Shown here in pieces: positions 48,942-63,300 of a stretch of 64,000 nucleotides of DNA; position 1 is the stretch's first letter; each line of letters begins with the position of its first letter. The translations under genes were made by a program, and so were the position numbers. The stretch spans positions 128,350 to 192,349 of the forward strand of contig MU277710.1 of NCBI GenBank assembly GCA_022385805.1, written 5' to 3'. Origin of the DNA: Pilatotrama ljubarskyi (lineage: Eukaryota > Basidiomycota > Agaricomycetes > Polyporales > Polyporaceae). The notes beneath the pieces are model-generated. The model saw only the letters and a list, made by a program, of their open reading frames with translations, ran no database searches and was not told the DNA's origin.

Positions 48942-49101
48942 GGCTGATAATGCCCCTTGCCCCGCTCACCTGCCCGCCGGGCGACAATCGCTATCTTGTT
49001 TACTGAGATTTGTGCTGCGCTCCCCCGCATAAAAGCGCCCCTGCACCCTCCCTTCGCGCCCTCAGGAACCCCAGCAGTCCCACTACCATGGTGACCCTCA
49101 C
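48942..49101 (+). repeat. Left copy of a sequence duplicated across an assembly gap
   Basis: Bases 48942-49036 equal 49112-49206 and bases 49067-49101 equal 49239-49273. The stretch between differs and corresponds to a C-rich tract. It ends with the ATG and first codons (ATGGTGACCCTCAC) of the gene that is complete in the right copy. Best read as two contig ends that overlap but were not merged. Confidence 0.9.
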
Positions 49102-49111
49102 NNNNNNNNNN
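49102..49111. other. Assembly gap (10 N)
   Basis: Ten N of placeholder length. The flanks repeat each other, so the true distance is probably negative (overlap). Confidence 0.98.
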
Positions 49112-49273
49112 GGCTGATAATGCCCCTTGCCCCGCTCACCTGCCCGCCGGGCGACAATCGCTATCTTGTTTACTGAGATTTGTGCTGCGCTCCCCCGCAT
49201 AAAAGCCCCCCCCCCCCCCCTCCTCTCTTACCCTGTTAAACCCCAGCAGTCCCACTACCATGGTGACCCTCAC
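49112..49273 (+). repeat. Right copy of the gap-flanking duplication
   Basis: Same sequence as 48942-49101 except for the 49207-49238 part, where 15 C in a row (49206-49220) occur. A TATA-like CATAAAAG lies at 49198-49205, 55 bp before the start codon of the next gene. Confidence 0.9.
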
Positions 49274-49999
49274 TGTTGTCATTGCTTCCGCTGTTGGCAA
49301 GTCCTTGGCTTCCGTCAAGACCCAAAAGCTCGCCCCTGTGGCCTCCAAGGTCAAATCCACTTTCTCCAAGCTCGCGAGCAACCACAAGGCTGGAGTTGTG
49401 GCCGCCGGCTCTAACCGACTCCGCCGCCGCTCCCGGAAGGAGGTCGAGAGGCGCTGCGCTCGCAAGAGCCTTCCGGTACGTTAGCCACACCGCAAGCTGT
49501 CTGAGCCTGCTTCACTCACTATTCGGTGTAGCGCGTCCTGGCGCCTTTTCCTGACGACCTACACGTCTCGCTCGTTACCGAGGTCGAGGACGAGTTGTTG
49601 AGACTGCATGCGGATGACTCCGACAAAGCTTCCAAGGCTTCTCACTCTACTGGTGACTCGGAGTCTACCTTGCTGGGCTCCGACGAGTCGAAGATGTATC
49701 TGTTCTCGTCCGACAAAATCACCGTCGCCGATCTCGAGACCAGGTAAGCGCTACTGTGGCTATACTAGGACGATGTTTGGTGGCTAAATCCGCATCGTTT
49801 TTCCAGCGCCGTCGACTTCGAAGTCGAGGGCGAAGCTCCCAGCCACTTTGTACATGCGCGGGAGGCATTCAGCGCTGCGGAGCTCGCGCTCTTCGAGATC
49901 AAGGTCGTCCCGAAGGTGGTCCTCCCGCAGGAGGACTACTACACTGCCGAGGGCTTAGTTCCGATCGCCGGCTATGACGTTCCCGAGGACGTCCAATGA
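49260..49999 (+). CDS. Small unidentified protein with basic N-terminus and acidic C-terminus
   Basis: I do not recognise this family. Three exons (49260-49475, 49532-49743, 49807-49999) give 206 residues in a clean frame. The first 72 residues are basic and free of acidic residues until late (MVTLTVVIASAVGKSLASVK, then NRLRRRSRKEVERRCARKS), which resembles a mitochondrial presequence or a nucleic-acid binding tail. The remainder is acidic and Ser-rich (TEVEDELLRLHADDSDKASK, FEVEGEAPSHFVHAREAFSA) and ends YDVPEDVQ. A TATA-like box sits just upstream. The start codon lies in the duplicated gap flank. No membrane helix apart from a weak N-terminal hydrophobic patch. Confidence 0.7.
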
Positions 50000-50366
50000 G
50001 ACCTCTCGGCTGCACGCTCAGGTTATCGTTATTCCGTTCATCCCTCGTTTGTCGGGTAAACGCGACGCTGAGCGTCCTGATAGTATACCCTTTGATCCCT
50101 CGCTACCTACTCCCTCCTCACTTCATTCCTGCTCGTGCGTCCCTTTCTCCTCTCGTGGTTCATGCAGTGTAGTCGGGTTCATTATTTATCTGCCCTCTCT
50201 TTTCTCCCACCCACGCTCTGTCGGAATACGACGCTCGCATGGGCTCGCATTTGTCTACAGTACAATCATATTCACGTCCTCCTTGTGTTCCATTTCTTCA
50301 TATCCAGTCATCATACCACGTATAATCGTAGCTGACCCAATACATCCCATCTGTTGTACCAATCCT

Positions 50367-52378
<2,012 letters not shown>

Positions 52379-55300
52379 CTTGGTTGTCGCTGTTCCTACC
52401 CCATGCACTACAGCCAGGTGCCTTTATACAGACCAGACTCGTGGGAGTTTGCATCAGTGAGTGAACCATGGCGTGATGCTCATGCTCGTCGGGTATGGAG
52501 GAACTCGGAGAAGTAATGAGTCTTCTTGCGACTTTTTGCGAAAGCAAATGATGAGAGGTACCTGGCCATGTGCTGGACCAATAGATGTAGATGTCGCTGG
52601 GCGTCAGAGTTTGTCATGGCGGCTGTGAGTAGGCCGAGTTGTACCTTCTGCACTAGCGCAGGCTGCGAGGACGTGTCGGACGGACCGTGTGTAGAGAGAA
52701 AGTCGTGTGTTCTCGGAGAATGGCCGCGCTTCGTTGCGAGATGGGCGGCGCCGCGCGGCCTCGTGAGCCGCTGGAGTGGCAGTTTGCGATGTAGAAGTTG
52801 GGGATGGCGTGAAGAAGCATTCGGACGGCGTCGGATGCGCTAGCTGGTCTCTGTCGGTTACACCCTACAACTCAACAGCGATATACCATGGGAGAATAGC
52901 ACTCACTTTACACATGACTCGGTTGCAAAGACGCTTCCGGTCAATGTGCGTAATGAGAATGGAATCCCTGCTTGGAACAAACCCTCTCGGGCAAAACCGG
53001 GCATGCTGAGAGTGGTCCCATGAGAGAAGAACAACGGAGGGCGTAGCGCACCGCGTCGGTACTGGTGGAGAAGGGCTACGTGGCGGCTCTTGTAGGGAGT
53101 GACTTCCCAACATTTCAGCGAGACATCGAGTACCATTTCTTCATGTGTTTTCGCGCGTCCCGAGCGGCGCGCGGGCGTCACCTGGCTTCAAGTCGAGTTA
53201 CCCATCGTTGAGGGCAGGAGGCAGGTCTTCCCTCTGCTGCGGCTTCAGAAGCAATGTTCATTGATTCCCTCGGCCGAAATACTGGTTGTTCATAACAGGC
53301 GACGAGTCAGAGTGAGCCTGTGAGTTACCAGTAACAGAAGTGACAATGAGACGCTATGGTCGAATCATCAAAAACATGACCCTAATTCGCTGCATCAAAC
53401 CATGCAGTCATAAGAAAGGTACTACATGGCCCTGACCGTGTAGTTCTGTGGCCAGAGCGAGCACATTAAAGAGAGTCTCCGGGTAACCTGAGATCTCAGA
53501 CTCGTCAGACGTTCACACCTGGTAGGCAGGTCGAAAGGAAAAGACCAGATCATAAGCATAGACAGCTAGTATTGGAGGTTAGCGCATTCGAACGCGCGAC
53601 ACGCAATGCGAGCGGTGAAGTATGATTCATAGCCAGCGCATGTTGGCCAATACGTGGTAGACGAGCGACAGTTTGGACGAACTACGAACTACACACCAGC
53701 GTCCGAAAATGGCAAGAGCGCCGGAGAGTGCCGCGGCCTCGCCTGCCGTGCGCTGAGCGCGAAGAAGCCCATGACCCGAAAATTTTCTGCTCTTACTTTC
53801 ATACCACCATCTCCCCTCGCCCTCCTCGCCCCAGATTTGTCTCTCCATGTTCGCAGTGTATTTAATGCTGCTCCATTATTTTTTCTTGAGTTCTAGGTGG
53901 TCCATCGGGTCGGTTTCCTCCAGGCTGAGTCGCACACTGCCCTAATACTATCCCGAGGGACCGATCCTCTCATCCCCTGCTAGGGAGCAATGCCTATCTT
54001 CACAGCTCGTACGAAGAGGAAGCGTAGGACTTTTCGGTTACGACTTGTCTTATTTGTAAGTCAGAGAGCTCTTCGCCGATGCTATTCTCCGGTCCATCGC
54101 AGGTGCGCCGCAGAGACGTTTCGTGCAGCAATCTGCTCACAGGTACGCAGGCATGTCCTGGCGTAGCCGGACCTAGAGTCATTTGCTTCTCCGACTGCAC
54201 TCTTCGTAGACCGGTACACCTCATGACGCCTCGTGCATATCCTGAGACTCCTTTTCCCACCTTCCTTATCCTGGAAGGGCTCGCGGTGCTGGGCGGAATG
54301 TTTAGTATGCACTTGGACTATATCAAAAGGTATGCACTGGTACACCTCTTTCGCTGCTCATGAAGCGCACCAGTTCTACAGAATCATGCGGACGCTCCGA
54401 GGATGCGAACCTGCTGAAGTTCGTGGGCTGCTAGACATCTTCACTTCCGCCGCATACACCTATGATCATATTAACCTCAGGTGGTTCATACGCGTCCTCC
54501 AAAGGCGCAAACGATGTTACAAGGCTTCCTCTACTTGAGGGCTCGGATGCCGTAAGCGGGTCATGCTTCGCGAGCTTTCAGTCGCTGACTGCCATCACTC
54601 CGTCTGTCCCAGCCATCTTCCTATCGTATACAGAGCGTCACTCGCTGTGTACACGGGGCATCTGCCCGACTTTCCGAGGCCGCAACCTCCGGTGTGCCCG
54701 CATCATCTGCGTTAGAAGCTCGACAAGGACAGCTGTACCTTCTTCGGTGAACTTGTGCGGCTGCGCCCCCTTGGTGAGCCGTGCTATTCCACATCAAGGG
54801 ATAGAAGGTCGCGTAATCTGTTTGGTTCCTTGGTCGTAAAGACGCTGAGTACGTTCTAGAAACACATTTGGGCGTACATGAGCCTTCTATGCTCGTGAGT
54901 ATCCGCTTCTCCTGCCTTGCTCATTCTGCTCAGCTTTCCCGCTGTCCCGAACACCTCTGACCGAGCTATATCGGCGACTCCATCACTGGTGCTGGCTGAA
55001 TCGTGGGTACTCATCAAGCCTTCCACTGGCGCGCTACTCCCACTCCCATCCCTCTCAAGCTCCGACAACATCATCCGCTCCTGGGCTTCTTACTCCAGCA
55101 CGACACTGACGGATTCGTTCCATATGCGGTCTTAGGGGATCGGTCGGCCTCAGTATCACCCATCTCGTTCTCAGTCTCACACGCACACAGTGCTGCGCCC
55201 GAAGCTCTCGCGCTATCTGACATGTTGGCCCCCGAATGGTGAGCAGCCCCATCCAGCATCCACTGACGGAACCGCTCTCCCGCTATTCATATCAAGTATT

Positions 55301-57857
55301 TGCGCAATCCTGTGCGGGTGCGTGCACGCTCGCACCACGCGCGGTGATGCGTTCCCATGCCCGCCTACTCCCTCCCTTCAACGTGCCCCAATCCGCTCCG
55401 AGATGAGCCTTCTCCGCTCGGAAGCAAGGCGCTCGGGGAGTCCGATGCAGTCTTCTCCGCTGCTGCGCTCCCTGTTGCGTGACTCCCTTTCATCAGCTCG
55501 CTCGGACATGAGACGCGGCCTGTTGACTCGTCTTGACTTTGACTGGCACTTGTTCCGCTTCGGTTTCGCGCTGGCTCCTCTCATCTGACACTGCTTCCGT
55601 ACCTCTGCATTCTCGTCTGGCGCTCCGTCTGTGATTGTGGGGACCCGCACTGTCGTCGGCTGGCTTGAGGTCTGAAGGCATCGCGTCTCGTGACTGCTCT
55701 CTGCTGCCGCGTTTCCCACCAGTCGCACGCGTCGGGGCACGTTGCGTAGCACGCGCGATCCACACCGCTCGGCTTTCCTATCGTCTTCGAAGGCGTTTCG
55801 TAACTTGCCAGACGTACGCAGAACCGAATCGCGCTGGCCAGGAGTCTGCGGAGGATTCAAGCTTCAGCCTTTCAAGATGCATCCGGCGCGCGCGGCCGTT
55901 GCCGAATCTTCTGTCGCCGCCGCCGCCGCTGCGGCTCTCCCTCCCCGACCGGCGATCATTCAAACGTGGACCTGCCGCGCGGATATCGATACGGTGGTGG
56001 ACAGGCTTCGAAGCACGGACGCGACTCGCTTGCGGACGCACGGGCCTTACCACCGCAAGCAGTCTCCGCTGTGGCTGCATCTGCCCTAGCCAGGCGATCC
56101 CTCCTCATCTGTGGCGTTATCTGACGATGAGGAGGATCATCGCGCCGGTGCTCCCATGGCGAAGTCCTGTGGTAGCAGAGGACCAAGACAGCGACCTGCG
56201 GGACGGTACTTGCGGCTCATCGGAACGCGATGGCGACTCGCGTTTCCTATCGATGACGGCAGTGCCGCTTAGCAGAGGAGGGCGTTCACGGGGCCGACAA
56301 GAATATACTGGCGAGCAGCCTCCACGCCTCGCGTGCAGAAGACGCGTGGTGCTCGAGGAAACACACGTGCAAGACGGCGAGGTCGTACGGTGAGTGCACC
56401 ATCTGTGCGCGATCGCTGACAGATAAACAAGAGTCATAAGAGAAGCTCAGCGGAGAGGTGCCATACATAAGCCACGGCGTCTGCGCAATCTACACATACA
56501 GAGCAGGAAGCAAGAACGAACTCGAACCTCCGGATCCTCGATCTCGGGTCCTCCTCGGGGCTCGTTCCTGAGACCTGCTATACCGCCCGGCCGCTGTTCA
56601 GCTCGAGGCAAGATTCGTGCATCGTCGCGCTGCGTTGTCTGCGGGTTTCAGACGAGGGCAGGGGCGAGGGCATAAGTCGCCGACTCGTCCCTGGTCCTGC
56701 ATCCGGCTTGCGCGGACAGATCGTCGCCGCCCTGGCGTATCACGGGTCCACGTCCAGCAAGCTACGATAGTCCCCTGCTGTGCCTCTAGAACGTCCTCTC
56801 GGCGCCCCCGGTCGCTGTCTAAGTAGGCCCACCGCGGTGTCACATCCTGCGTCAGGCCTCAGTCGTCAAAGGCCCCGAGTTACACGATGTGGGTACCGGC
56901 GGAGCTCGAGCGGGGTACTGGACGTGGAGGCGGGGTGCATGCAAGCCCGCGCCCTCGTCCCGGCGTCGGGCGCATACCAGTCGACTCCCGGAAATCGGAA
57001 ATCGGAAAGGGGGAGCTTGGAGCAGATGTGCGGGGTCGAACGACGTCCGACTCGGCCTCCGAACGATACTTCAAAGAGCTCGCACACACCCACGTCGGAG
57101 GGGATAACGTCTATGCTCCATTGCGTCAAGCGTCGGAGATGCTGAGTACCATACAGCGGCCGCGCGCGCACCAGTCGTTCCGCGCGGTACGTATAGTGGG
57201 AGAGCTGTGGAGACCGAACCGGTTATCGTAAGCGTGTAGCGTACCCTACTTTTGTGCGGTGGTGTGCAATATGTACTTTTGGGGGAGGGGCTGTCGTACG
57301 GGTGGACACACGGCGGTAGTATTATATGCGTCGGGGAGCTCCAGCAAGAAAGAGTAATTGATGGGTGCAAACTATATTACGACGAAAGAAATGTAAGAGC
57401 AAAGAGATGGGACGGATCAGGCTCGACCTGGATATGTGAGCGTCGAGCAGTGCAAGAGCAGAGAGGACGGGACCGGGACACAGGGCGCGGACGAGAAAGC
57501 CGTAGAGAACCACATGGGAGGGAAGAACAGAACGAGACGATGATTATGCCATTATACACGAGGGGAGGGGAACGGACAGAAAACACGGAGTAGGGACATC
57601 ATGTAGGAAAGAAAGAAAAACATGGACGAGATGGGTCGGGGAGATTATGTACGCCGCTAACGCGCGCTGATGTACTTTTAGACCTCGCCTCCACCGGACG
57701 AAGAGGATGATAGGCAGAGGCCAGGTCGGTGCAGTGACGAACGTAAGAGCGGTGGGGGTCTAATGTATCCAGAGACCGACGATCCGACGACCAGCGAGGA
57801 CGGACAGCAGACGAAAGCAGGCGGACACGGGAATCAACGAACAGCTAGCAGCGACGG
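52379..57857. other. Gene-poor 5.5-kb stretch with no recognised gene
   Basis: Open frames overlap on both strands, mostly Arg/Ser/Pro-rich as expected by chance in GC-rich DNA. A few pieces between 53991 and 55135 on the plus strand (MPIFTARTKRKRRTFRLRLV; TPFPTFLILEGLAVLGGMFS; HQFYRIMRTLRGCEPAEVRG) have splice-like ends and could belong to a multi-exon gene, but no family emerges. The part from 57240 on is likely the 3' region of the SFP1-like gene. No terminal repeats, reverse transcriptase or transposase motifs were seen. Confidence 0.35.
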
Positions 57858-60308
57858 TCATTGCTGCATCATGGAGTAGCCCTGCGTCGAGTAATGGCTC
57901 TGCTGGGGCTGCTGCTGCTGTTGCTGCGCTTGGACGGGTTGAGCTTGCGCGTACTGCTGCTGACTCGACTGCGCCGCCGCCGCCTGCTGCGCGAACTGCT
58001 GCTGAGTCGCGCTCGGCTGGTACGCGTACGTCGGCGGGTTCATCGTCGCGCTCTGGTAGCTTGGCGGCTGAGTGAAGGCCGCCTGCTGCTGCTGCGCGAA
58101 CGACGTCTGACTTGAGGGCGTCGTCGGCGTGCGCGGCGTGTTCTGCGACTGCGAGGACGAGCTCGAGTGCGATGGCGTAGCGTGCCTCGAGTGGTTCTTG
58201 TTGTGCTGGAGGCACTCGTGCTGTCCGCTCGCGAGAAGCGCAAGGCCAATCGCGCCGTGGTCGCCGGAGTGCTGGTAATGGTAGCCTGAGAAGATGAGAA
58301 TGAGTACACTGCTCCGGAGCGATCGTTTATGAGGTAGTGACTTACGAAGACCGTTCATGTTCTTGTATCTCCGCTGGCAGTCGCCAACGCCGCATGCGTA
58401 CGGCCTCAGCCGCCTCTCCGCCTCCTTCTCGACCTCCCTCAGCTCTGCGTCGCTGAGCGTGACCTCCGCCTCGTTCGCGGTACCGTTCTCGCCCGCCTTC
58501 GCCGCCTTCTCGCTACGCTTGCTCGCGAGCAGCTCCTGGAGGTGCTCCAGGTCCTTCGGCGGCGCGAAGTTGCACGAGCCGTGCGTCATGTGGTACTTCA
58601 AGCCGTTCGCCTGCTTGTAGCTCTTGTTGCAGTTCGGCTTCGGGCAGCGGAACGGCTTCGAGAGAAGCAGAGAGGAGGCGGGGCGTGAGAGCGTCGTGGA
58701 TGCGCGAGCGGTCGAGCTGCTGGCAGCATTCGAACCGGACGCCGCAGCGTTGGATGAGGATGAGGACGAGCCCGCGGCCGACGAAGACGCCTGAGCGTTC
58801 TGCGAGCCGGAGGGTGCGACGTTCCGGTAATTCGTCGAGCTGCCTGGAGTGGGCGAAGCGACGCGAGAAGACGCAGGCGTGCTGTCAGGTGTGTTGGCGG
58901 CGCTGTTTGAGAGAAGGAGCGCGGTAGGCGCGCACGCCGCCTGGTTGCCGTTCGCGCCATTCATCGGGCCAAGAGACATGTTCGCCAGCTGGGTCTGCTG
59001 CTGCATGAACATGGCATTCGCACCGCTGCCGAGGGGAGTCGCGCCCGGGAGCAGGCTGGAGTAATCCGAATAGCCGGCGTATGCGTTGAACGCGTCCTCA
59101 GCACGCGCCGCGGAGCCCGAGGCTGAGCCGCCGACACTTGAGCGGAAACCGCTCATGTGGTGAGCGCGAGAGGGGAGAACGGTCGTTGTATCAAAGGCGG
59201 AGATGGGGGAGGCGGGCTGGCTGGCGTGCGCAAGGGCTGGCGACGGGAGGGCGGAGTGAGAGTACGAGGGGTAAGAGGACAAAGGAGTCGACACAGGAGT
59301 ATCGGGCGGCGAGGGCGCTCCGGACGACGGGGCGCTCGCGTTGTGATCCATGTCCAGTTCCATATCGTCGGGATCGAATCCCTGGTAAGAGATTGGCTGT
59401 TGCTGCTGAACAGATTGCTGGCTCGTGGACGGAACGCCGTGCGAGTCAGGGAAGTAGGACGCAACGGCATGCGGTGCAGTCGATGTCTGAAGCGAAGACG
59501 TAGCGGACGGCTGCGGGAGAGACGGCTGAGGCGCGTAGGGATCGAGGACAACGACATGGCATTCCTCGAAGTGATCCACCAGTGCATGCAGATCATTGAG
59601 ATTGAGCCCACAGCAAGTGTAGTCTCGCGCCTGAAGCGTATCCTCGTCAGGATGTGCATCGCCCTGTTCATAAGAATATCCACGTACAAGCTCGTCTTGT
59701 CGGTCAAAGACGTGGAGGGCGTTCACGATGGAGCCTCGGTCGCTCTCTATTGAGGACGACAGTTTGCCGAATTTGAAGTCATTCGGGCTGAAGGGTGCAG
59801 GGGTCAGCATACAGTCTGATCGAACGAGCGGAGATGGCGGTTGAGTGCGTGGTGGCAAGGTGTGTTTGGGGGGACCCTGTATCGCGGGTGCTTCGAAGTG
59901 CCCCATGCAAAGGTTCTGGTGTAGTACAAGACGCTCTGGCATATACCAAGGAACCTTGCGTGGAATAGGGGACTTCTTTAGATTGCATGCATCTCACCGC
60001 AGAGCATAGAGGCGCTTTGCTAAGCACTGCGCGCCTCGGTACAGGATGCACAATGGCTCTCCTTGCCGCACTAGCCGCGAACAATGGTATGGTACTCACT
60101 CTAGTGGACCAAGGAGCTGCCCTGGAGACATGCCAGGGTAGAAGCGGCTGCCGTATGAGCCACCCCGGAAGGAGATGGGGGAACCAAAGAAGTGCCGGGA
60201 GTAGGACGAGGGGTTGAACGACCCGTTCGCGCCTGTGAACGATCCCGAGCCCATGGTGAAGTCTTGCGACTCTGCAGGAGAGAAGGAGATTGGCTGTGCA
60301 GTAGCCAT
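57858..60308 (-). CDS. SFP1-like C2H2 zinc-finger regulator
   Basis: Nuclear DNA-binding protein of the Sfp1 type; in yeast Sfp1 sets ribosomal-protein gene expression and cell size. Exon 1 (60308 to about 60104) is Ser/Gly-rich, MATAQPISFSPAESQDFTMG. After a long intron (about 310 bp) follow PNDFKFGKLSSSIESDRGSI and RDYTCCGLNLNDLHALVDHF, the conserved N-terminal zinc-binding block. Two C2H2 fingers lie near the C-terminus: FRCPKPNCNKSYKQANGLKY ending HMTHGSC, and YACGVGDCQRRYKNMNGLRY ending HYQHSGDHG; an intron splits the second. The rest is low-complexity, with Ser runs and a polyglutamine C-terminus ending QGYSMMQQ. The gap between fingers (about 65 residues) is typical of the Sfp1 family. 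Confidence 0.88.
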
Positions 60309-63300
60309 CGCGGAAGAGATCCTCGTCGCGGTACTAGTCGAGGAGAGGTTGTCGTCGAAGTCGGTGGTTGAACCGTAGTCGTGGGAGATGGTGATCGGTC
60401 GTTACGGGAGCGCAAGTCTATAGGAGAGCACGAGCAGAGACGTCTATGAGCCCACCAGAAGAGGCAGTGATGAGTAAGGAGTGAGTGCGCGGTGCGCAAC
60501 GAGGTCGACGGCGAGGACGACGACGGAGACGGTGAGGAGGGGATGGGATTGGGATTTCAGATCCGCGCTGGGGCCGCATCCGTAATATACGCTCCAGCGG
60601 CCGGTCCCACCCCCGGCGACCCCCTCGCCGAATCGGGAATCCCCATCACACCACGCCCTCGCGCCTTCCAAGCAAAGCCAAACAGCAGACCCTGGCCCAG
60701 CGTCCCGGGTGGTCCCTCGACCCGGCTCCTTGGACCACGACGCCGTCCGGCGCTTCGGGCCCGCCTCGGCAATGGCCTCCCTCCGAGGCACGCCCACGAC
60801 GCCCTCTCACTCAGCACCAGCACCTCCTCCCGCCGCAGAATATACAACCCGACGTCAACGTCTCATTTCACGAGCTCAGCACATCGAACTGTCCGAGCAC
60901 CCGGAGAACACGCCTGTCCTATCCTCCGGAGGCCGTCGATTACTGTACTACGTATACCACTTGCACTCTCGACTGCCGTACATACATACCCACGCGCGCG
61001 AGTCGCGGCGTGCGCATGCGGCCTTTGACTTTGAGGCGGTCCACGCCGCACCAACCGGATGCCTTCTCCTCCAGCCAGGATAGCCTTGCGTCTGGCCCTT
61101 GTGCTCGTCCAGAGCCTCGCTGTCAGTGTCTAGCACCTCCCGAGCTGAACGGGCCTCTCGCGCGGCCTCGGGCTCGAAGCACGGATCTGCAGGAGCCTCG
61201 GCCACCATTACTCGCCCACGTCGGTCCATGTCCGTCCACACTGCCCCGAAACGCCTCCTTGACAAGCCAAGAGCGTCCACAACCCGCGCCAGCCAATCCT
61301 CTGCGAGCCGCTAGCCTCAGGACGCGGGCCCTGGCTCAGCAGGCGTTTGCGATCTCCAGCATCTGCTTCCGCGGTGGGCGCCCTTCCGCTCGTGCGGGCG
61401 TCGCGCCCGCCGCGGGTGCACATCCACGGCAGCCGCTTGCGGGGCCCACGAACTCACGTCCATGACCAATCCCGTCTGCGTCTTACGCGCGCGTTCTACG
61501 TTGCGCGCCGGTTCCCTTTCGCAGTTACAATCTACCCAGGTGTGGCAGCGGTGCATTGTGATCGCTCGCAGGTTCGCCATAGGCCCGCCGCACTAGCTCT
61601 TGGATTGCAGTAGCTGCCAGTGTGTCGGCCGTGCCACCTTAGACGGACCGTCACCGTTCCAGCTGCCGTACGTCCTCCATCGATTGTTTCAAGGTGCACC
61701 GTCGGTACACCATGCCATCGCGAGTGGCCTGCGCTTCTCGAGTCCCAAGCCCCGTCCGCGTCATGCACCGCTTCTCGCAAGCGACGAGAGCATGTGCGCC
61801 GCGCACCGTGGCACGGGCTGTCGGTCAGTAGACCCGTGCTCCGGCTTGGGCTTGCAGGCTCGCAGAGTCGTGTCTCGCAGCTTGCCGGCGTGATCGCCAT
61901 GCCTCCCAAGTCCGCGAGGGCGTTCGTCCGGGAGACATGCGGTGGCCCGTGGGATGGTTGGACGTTCGGATGTGCGGGCCTGCTTCCGGGGCCGGCGTGC
62001 TTCTCGAGTGCCGCGTCCCGCTCCATCCCGCTGCTTGTGCCCTCTCCACTCGCCGCCTCCGGGTCTGTTGCGGCAGAGAGAGCGCAATGTTTGAGCTCCA
62101 GGGTACTGCTTAGTGACTGATCCTGGGGACGAATGGACTTCAGGAGAAGAGGTGAGGATTTACACGATATAAACGATTCGGGCAGCACATCGCAGAGCTT
62201 AGCTTCACTGCTCAGTGCTCACCGGGGCTCGTACTGTCACGCCTCATGCTCAAGTAGGATCCAGTTGAGTTATGATCGCATCCAGCGATCGGTCTCACCC
62301 TTGGATGCACACCTTGCATCTGGCAGCGCCCAATTTGGCCGACATGGAGTCGATTGAAGTCGTCTCCCAATCCGGCCACAGTGGATCAAGCTCAACTTCC
62401 TACTCGACTACGCACGTGGGCCCCATTTTCAGCTCCATGCGAGACACGGTTCGTCGACTTCAATATACCTAGCAAGGGGTTACCAGTGGGCCAAGACAAG
62501 GCAGCAGTACTACGAAGGAGCGAGCGTGAGACCGCCCGACCTCCAGATTAGGACACCTACGCACGGTAACCGCCACATTTCCCCGGTGCCTGGCCTTGAG
62601 TCGACCCGCCGTCGAGCTCGTCCATCGCTCTGCGCATCGTACGACGTCGACGATGAGCGAAAGTGCTGCACTGTGAACGTCTCCTCGATCCCGAAGAGGG
62701 GTCGCGTCTAAATGCGTCCACAACCCCAACATAACAGAAGGTCGTCGCGGAATTCCACTCCGCATGCCGTTACCGCCCGTCTACATTCGTTTGAACGCCC
62801 GATATATGCTGATTCTGCCATCAGACGCGACGGACACGCCGGACGCAATAGTACGTACGCCCTCCGTCCCGCAATCTCACTGCTCATTCCAGTCCATCGT
62901 GCCTCGGCACACCTTCTTCCCCGTCCCCGCATGCGACTCACCGTAACAGCGCTCCGGGGCCTGCAAGCTACCCGAGCCCAGCGTCCCAGCGGGGAAGTGC
63001 GCCTCCTTGTCTCTGCAGATCCGTGGAGCGAGCATGACGGTACCGCGTCCAAGAAACTCGCGCACGCGGACGGCGCGACGGCATCCTTCCCTGCCTGCCG
63101 GGATATCGACGTCTGCTGTACGACGGAGCGGTGCACTGCGCTGTGGCTCTCGGCCGAAGGTGGACCCTGGACTTCGACAGTTCATGCCTGAGGCCTGAGG
63201 TCACGATCATGTTTCGGCGTCGACGCTCTTCGGGACGCTGCCCACTGGACCTTCGACGTCGACGTCGACGTCACCCGCCCGCTCAAGCCTCCGAGTCTCT

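Noticed and set aside
49206..49220. 15-base C homopolymer as a biological element
   Set aside because: Next to an assembly gap and absent from the otherwise identical left copy, so likely a sequencing or assembly error.
53566..53650. tRNA-like sequence on the minus strand (GTATTGG...CCAATAC ends and a TTCGAA box)
   Set aside because: The ends pair, but the T-arm would need an 8-base loop and is not next to the acceptor stem; no anticodon arm can be drawn.
61532..62188. 218-codon minus-strand open frame
   Set aside because: No motif, overlaps equally long plus-strand frames, and lies in CG-rich sequence where chance frames are common.
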